Shown: positions 5,074 to 6,380 of the stretch, piece after piece
Layout of the letters: each line of letters begins with the position of its first letter
How positions within the stretch are numbered: position 1 is the stretch's first letter
Program-made: the position numbers and the translations under genes
Notes under the pieces: generated by a model
Told to the model about the DNA's origin: nothing
The model's input: only the letters and a program-made list of their open reading frames with translations
The model's database searches: none
Assembly (NCBI GenBank): GCA_026984165.1
Contig: JALSSQ010000329.1
Coordinates: 1 to 6,380, forward strand
DNA length: 6,380 nt
From: Sulfurovum sp.
GTDB taxonomy: Bacteria; Campylobacterota; Campylobacteria; Campylobacterales; Sulfurovaceae
Direction: 5' to 3'

Positions 5074-6144
5074 ATGTTAAAACTATTGTACAAACTCTTA
5101 CTTATTTTTGTGTTCATACTCAGTGCCACACTCCTCTACCAAAAAAATACCTACGCCTACCACACACTTGTACGCATAGACCCCATACCCCATACCAAAA
5201 CACTCATCGCCCAAAAAAAATATGTTGATGCAGCCGAATATTTGGACTATTTTATGACTTTTGATTATATGAAAGAGAACAGTGAAGCAAAAGCACTGCA
5301 AAAAACCATAGCCCAAAAGCGAAACTCCCTCTCCTACCTCTCAGAAAAAGTAGCCGAAGGTTTTCGTACAGGCACAAGTGACGAAATTTTAGGACAAGCC
5401 TCTGCCATAGGTTCAGACTTTTTGCTCATAGGTGATTTGCGTGATTTAGCCTTAGAAGGCGCACACTACTACAAGCATGAAAAGGTAGATAAAGTCTTGG
5501 TAGCACTCTCTACGGTTGGGCTTGTGGCAAGTGCCAGTACACTCTTTACACTTGGCTCTTCTACTGTGGTAAAAAGTGGCGTGTCTGTACTTAAACTGGC
5601 ACAAAAGAGCAAACGCATACCCATATGGCTAAGCAAGTACCTTGTACGAGAAGCCAAACAGATACGAAAAACCAAAAACATCGCAAATATCAAACCACTC
5701 TTTAGCACCCTAGATACCTTAAGAAAAGAGATAGGAGTCAAAGAGACCCTCAAACTACTTTCTCAAACCCAAAACTTTAAAGAACTAAAGGACATAACAA
5801 AACTAGCGAAACGTTATGGAAAGAAAACTGCTACACTACTCACCCTTTCAAACAAAACAATACTTACCTATGCGAAACAACTTTCAAAAATAGATACCAA
5901 AACCATAGCACTGGCCTCTACTTATGGAACTTCAGGCTTTACACATCTCATCAAAGGTGGAGAAAAAAACTTTATCAAAACCACCAAACGACTAAAATCC
6001 TATGCCAAAGTAGGGTATAAAGGTGAGATTTGGAAAGTGTTTTTATGGCTTATGCAACATTTGAGTGATACAATGCTCATAGTTATGATGGGCATTGCTT
6101 CTCTTTTGTTGTTGCCTTGGAAGAAGTTTCTAAGATTTACTTAG
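5074..6144 (+). CDS. Membrane protein of unknown function, 356 residues
   Basis: I do not recognise the family with confidence. The N-terminus has a membrane anchor or uncleaved signal (about residues 5-22, LYKLLLIFVFILSATLL). Residues 30-90 look helical and soluble, with YVDAAEYLDYFM reminiscent of a TPR-like helix. A striking central block runs from GFRTGTSDEILGQ (96-108) through SDFLLIGDLRDL (114-125) into a Gly/Ala/Ser/Thr-rich hydrophobic stretch (139-166) that could be a membrane hairpin or pore-like element. Residues 170-320 are strongly basic (many Lys). A C-terminal membrane helix lies at about 331-348, followed by KKFLRFT. The ATG at 5074 is chosen because it precedes the N-terminal hydrophobic segment; there is no Shine-Dalgarno and a TATAAT ends 5 nt upstream, so translation may be leaderless. 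The next Met (61) would lose the anchor. An A8 run is present at 5213-5220. Confidence 0.8.
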   Translation: MLKLLYKLLLIFVFILSATLLYQKNTYAYHTLVRIDPIPHTKTLIAQKKYVDAAEYLDYFMTFDYMKENSEAKALQKTIAQKRNSLSYLSEKVAEGFRTGTSDEILGQASAIGSDFLLIGDLRDLALEGAHYYKHEKVDKVLVALSTVGLVASASTLFTLGSSTVVKSGVSVLKLAQKSKRIPIWLSKYLVREAKQIRKTKNIANIKPLFSTLDTLRKEIGVKETLKLLSQTQNFKELKDITKLAKRYGKKTATLLTLSNKTILTYAKQLSKIDTKTIALASTYGTSGFTHLIKGGEKNFIKTTKRLKSYAKVGYKGEIWKVFLWLMQHLSDTMLIVMMGIASLLLLPWKKFLRFT

Positions 6145-6380
6145 ACTCCCCATTCCAGGCGATGTGTGGTTTACCCTCATCATCAAACTCAACAGCAGGC
6201 ATACCCATGATGTTATACCCTGCATCCACATAATGCACTTCGCCTGTCACCCCTGAGCTTAGGTCAGAAAGCAGGTACATACCAGAGTTTCCTACTTGGT
6301 CTATGGTGACATTTTTTTTCAGTGGTGCGTGGGCTTTGTTCCATTTGAGCATGAAACCAAAGTCACCTATGCCAGCAGCC
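6137..6380 (-). CDS. fabI: Enoyl-[acyl-carrier-protein] reductase [NADH] FabI, C-terminal part (partial)
   Basis: It has 80 residues to a TAA at 6139-6137; the frame is open to the window edge, so the start and the catalytic Tyr/Lys lie outside. The visible part begins AAGIGDFGFMLKWN, matching the substrate-loop region AAxGIxDF of FabI. It continues NAPL-like HAPLKKNVTI, VGNSGMYLLSDLSSGVTGE and VHYVDAGYNIMGM, all diagnostic of this short-chain dehydrogenase family. FabI reduces the trans-2-enoyl-ACP double bond in the last step of each fatty-acid elongation cycle, in the cytoplasm. About 15 residues (AVEFDDEGKPHIAWNGESK region) extend past the GYNIMGM end of typical E. coli-type enzymes. The gene converges on the membrane-protein gene and their coding ends overlap by 8 bp. 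Confidence 0.93.
   Translation of the reverse strand, partial: AAGIGDFGFMLKWNKAHAPLKKNVTIDQVGNSGMYLLSDLSSGVTGEVHYVDAGYNIMGMPAVEFDDEGKPHIAWNGESK

Noticed and set aside
5213..5220. A8 run in the membrane-protein gene, with similar runs at 4228-4235 and 6312-6319, as phase-variation tracts
   Set aside because: Eight-base A/T runs encoding Lys-Lys are expected at this base composition, and all three genes stay in frame; Campylobacterota phase variation usually uses longer G/C tracts.
5469..5753. 94-codon minus-strand open frame inside the 356-residue gene
   Set aside because: It is antisense to a coherent membrane-protein frame, with no ribosome binding site or plausible domain.
1..6380. CRISPR array, tRNA or rRNA genes
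   Set aside because: No regularly spaced repeats of CRISPR length, no tRNA cloverleaf and no rRNA-like sequence were seen on reading both strands.

Overview
This window looks like an AT-rich chromosomal segment from a Campylobacterota bacterium, most likely a Sulfurovum/Sulfurimonas-type organism. The basis is the style of the FabI C-terminus, T-rich promoters with good -10 boxes but poorly conserved -35 boxes, and tight gene packing. The genus-level guess is inference from protein and promoter style, not from a search.

Layout. Positions 1-111 (+) are the last 36 codons of an IS110-type transposase. They are followed by about 150 bp without a gene that contains an imperfect 13-bp stem closing a large internal loop and an apical hairpin. 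Next comes a minus-strand three-gene cluster, read from high to low coordinates: a DUF2130 coiled-coil protein with a PD-(D/E)XK-like nuclease core (2346-1027), a COG4185/zeta-toxin-like P-loop kinase (1030-470), and a 73-residue small protein that is probably its antitoxin (486-265). The three genes overlap (a 4-bp ATGA overlap, then a 17-bp overlap), so they are almost certainly co-transcribed and translationally coupled. The leader of the cluster can fold into a 45-nt hairpin that buries the Shine-Dalgarno sequence of the first gene.

Upstream of that, still on the minus strand, are a lipoprotein with an alpha/beta-hydrolase domain (3855-2512), an acidic/lysine-rich 105-residue protein built from two copies of one module (4245-3928) with its own strong extended -10 promoter, and a SpoU-family 23S rRNA methyltransferase of the RlmB type (5032-4277). 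A compact divergent promoter region at about 5033-5073 separates rlmB from a plus-strand gene for a 356-residue membrane protein of unknown function (5074-6144), whose mRNA may be leaderless. The window closes with the C-terminal part of FabI enoyl-ACP reductase on the minus strand (6380-6137), which overlaps the tail of the membrane-protein gene by 8 bp.

How the parts relate. rlmB and fabI are housekeeping genes. The segment from 1 to about 2400 (IS remnant plus nuclease-like/kinase/small-protein cluster) has the look of an accessory island and is the best candidate for an undescribed system: a putative nuclease coupled to a toxin-antitoxin-like kinase pair. That function is inference; no gene here was verified by database search.
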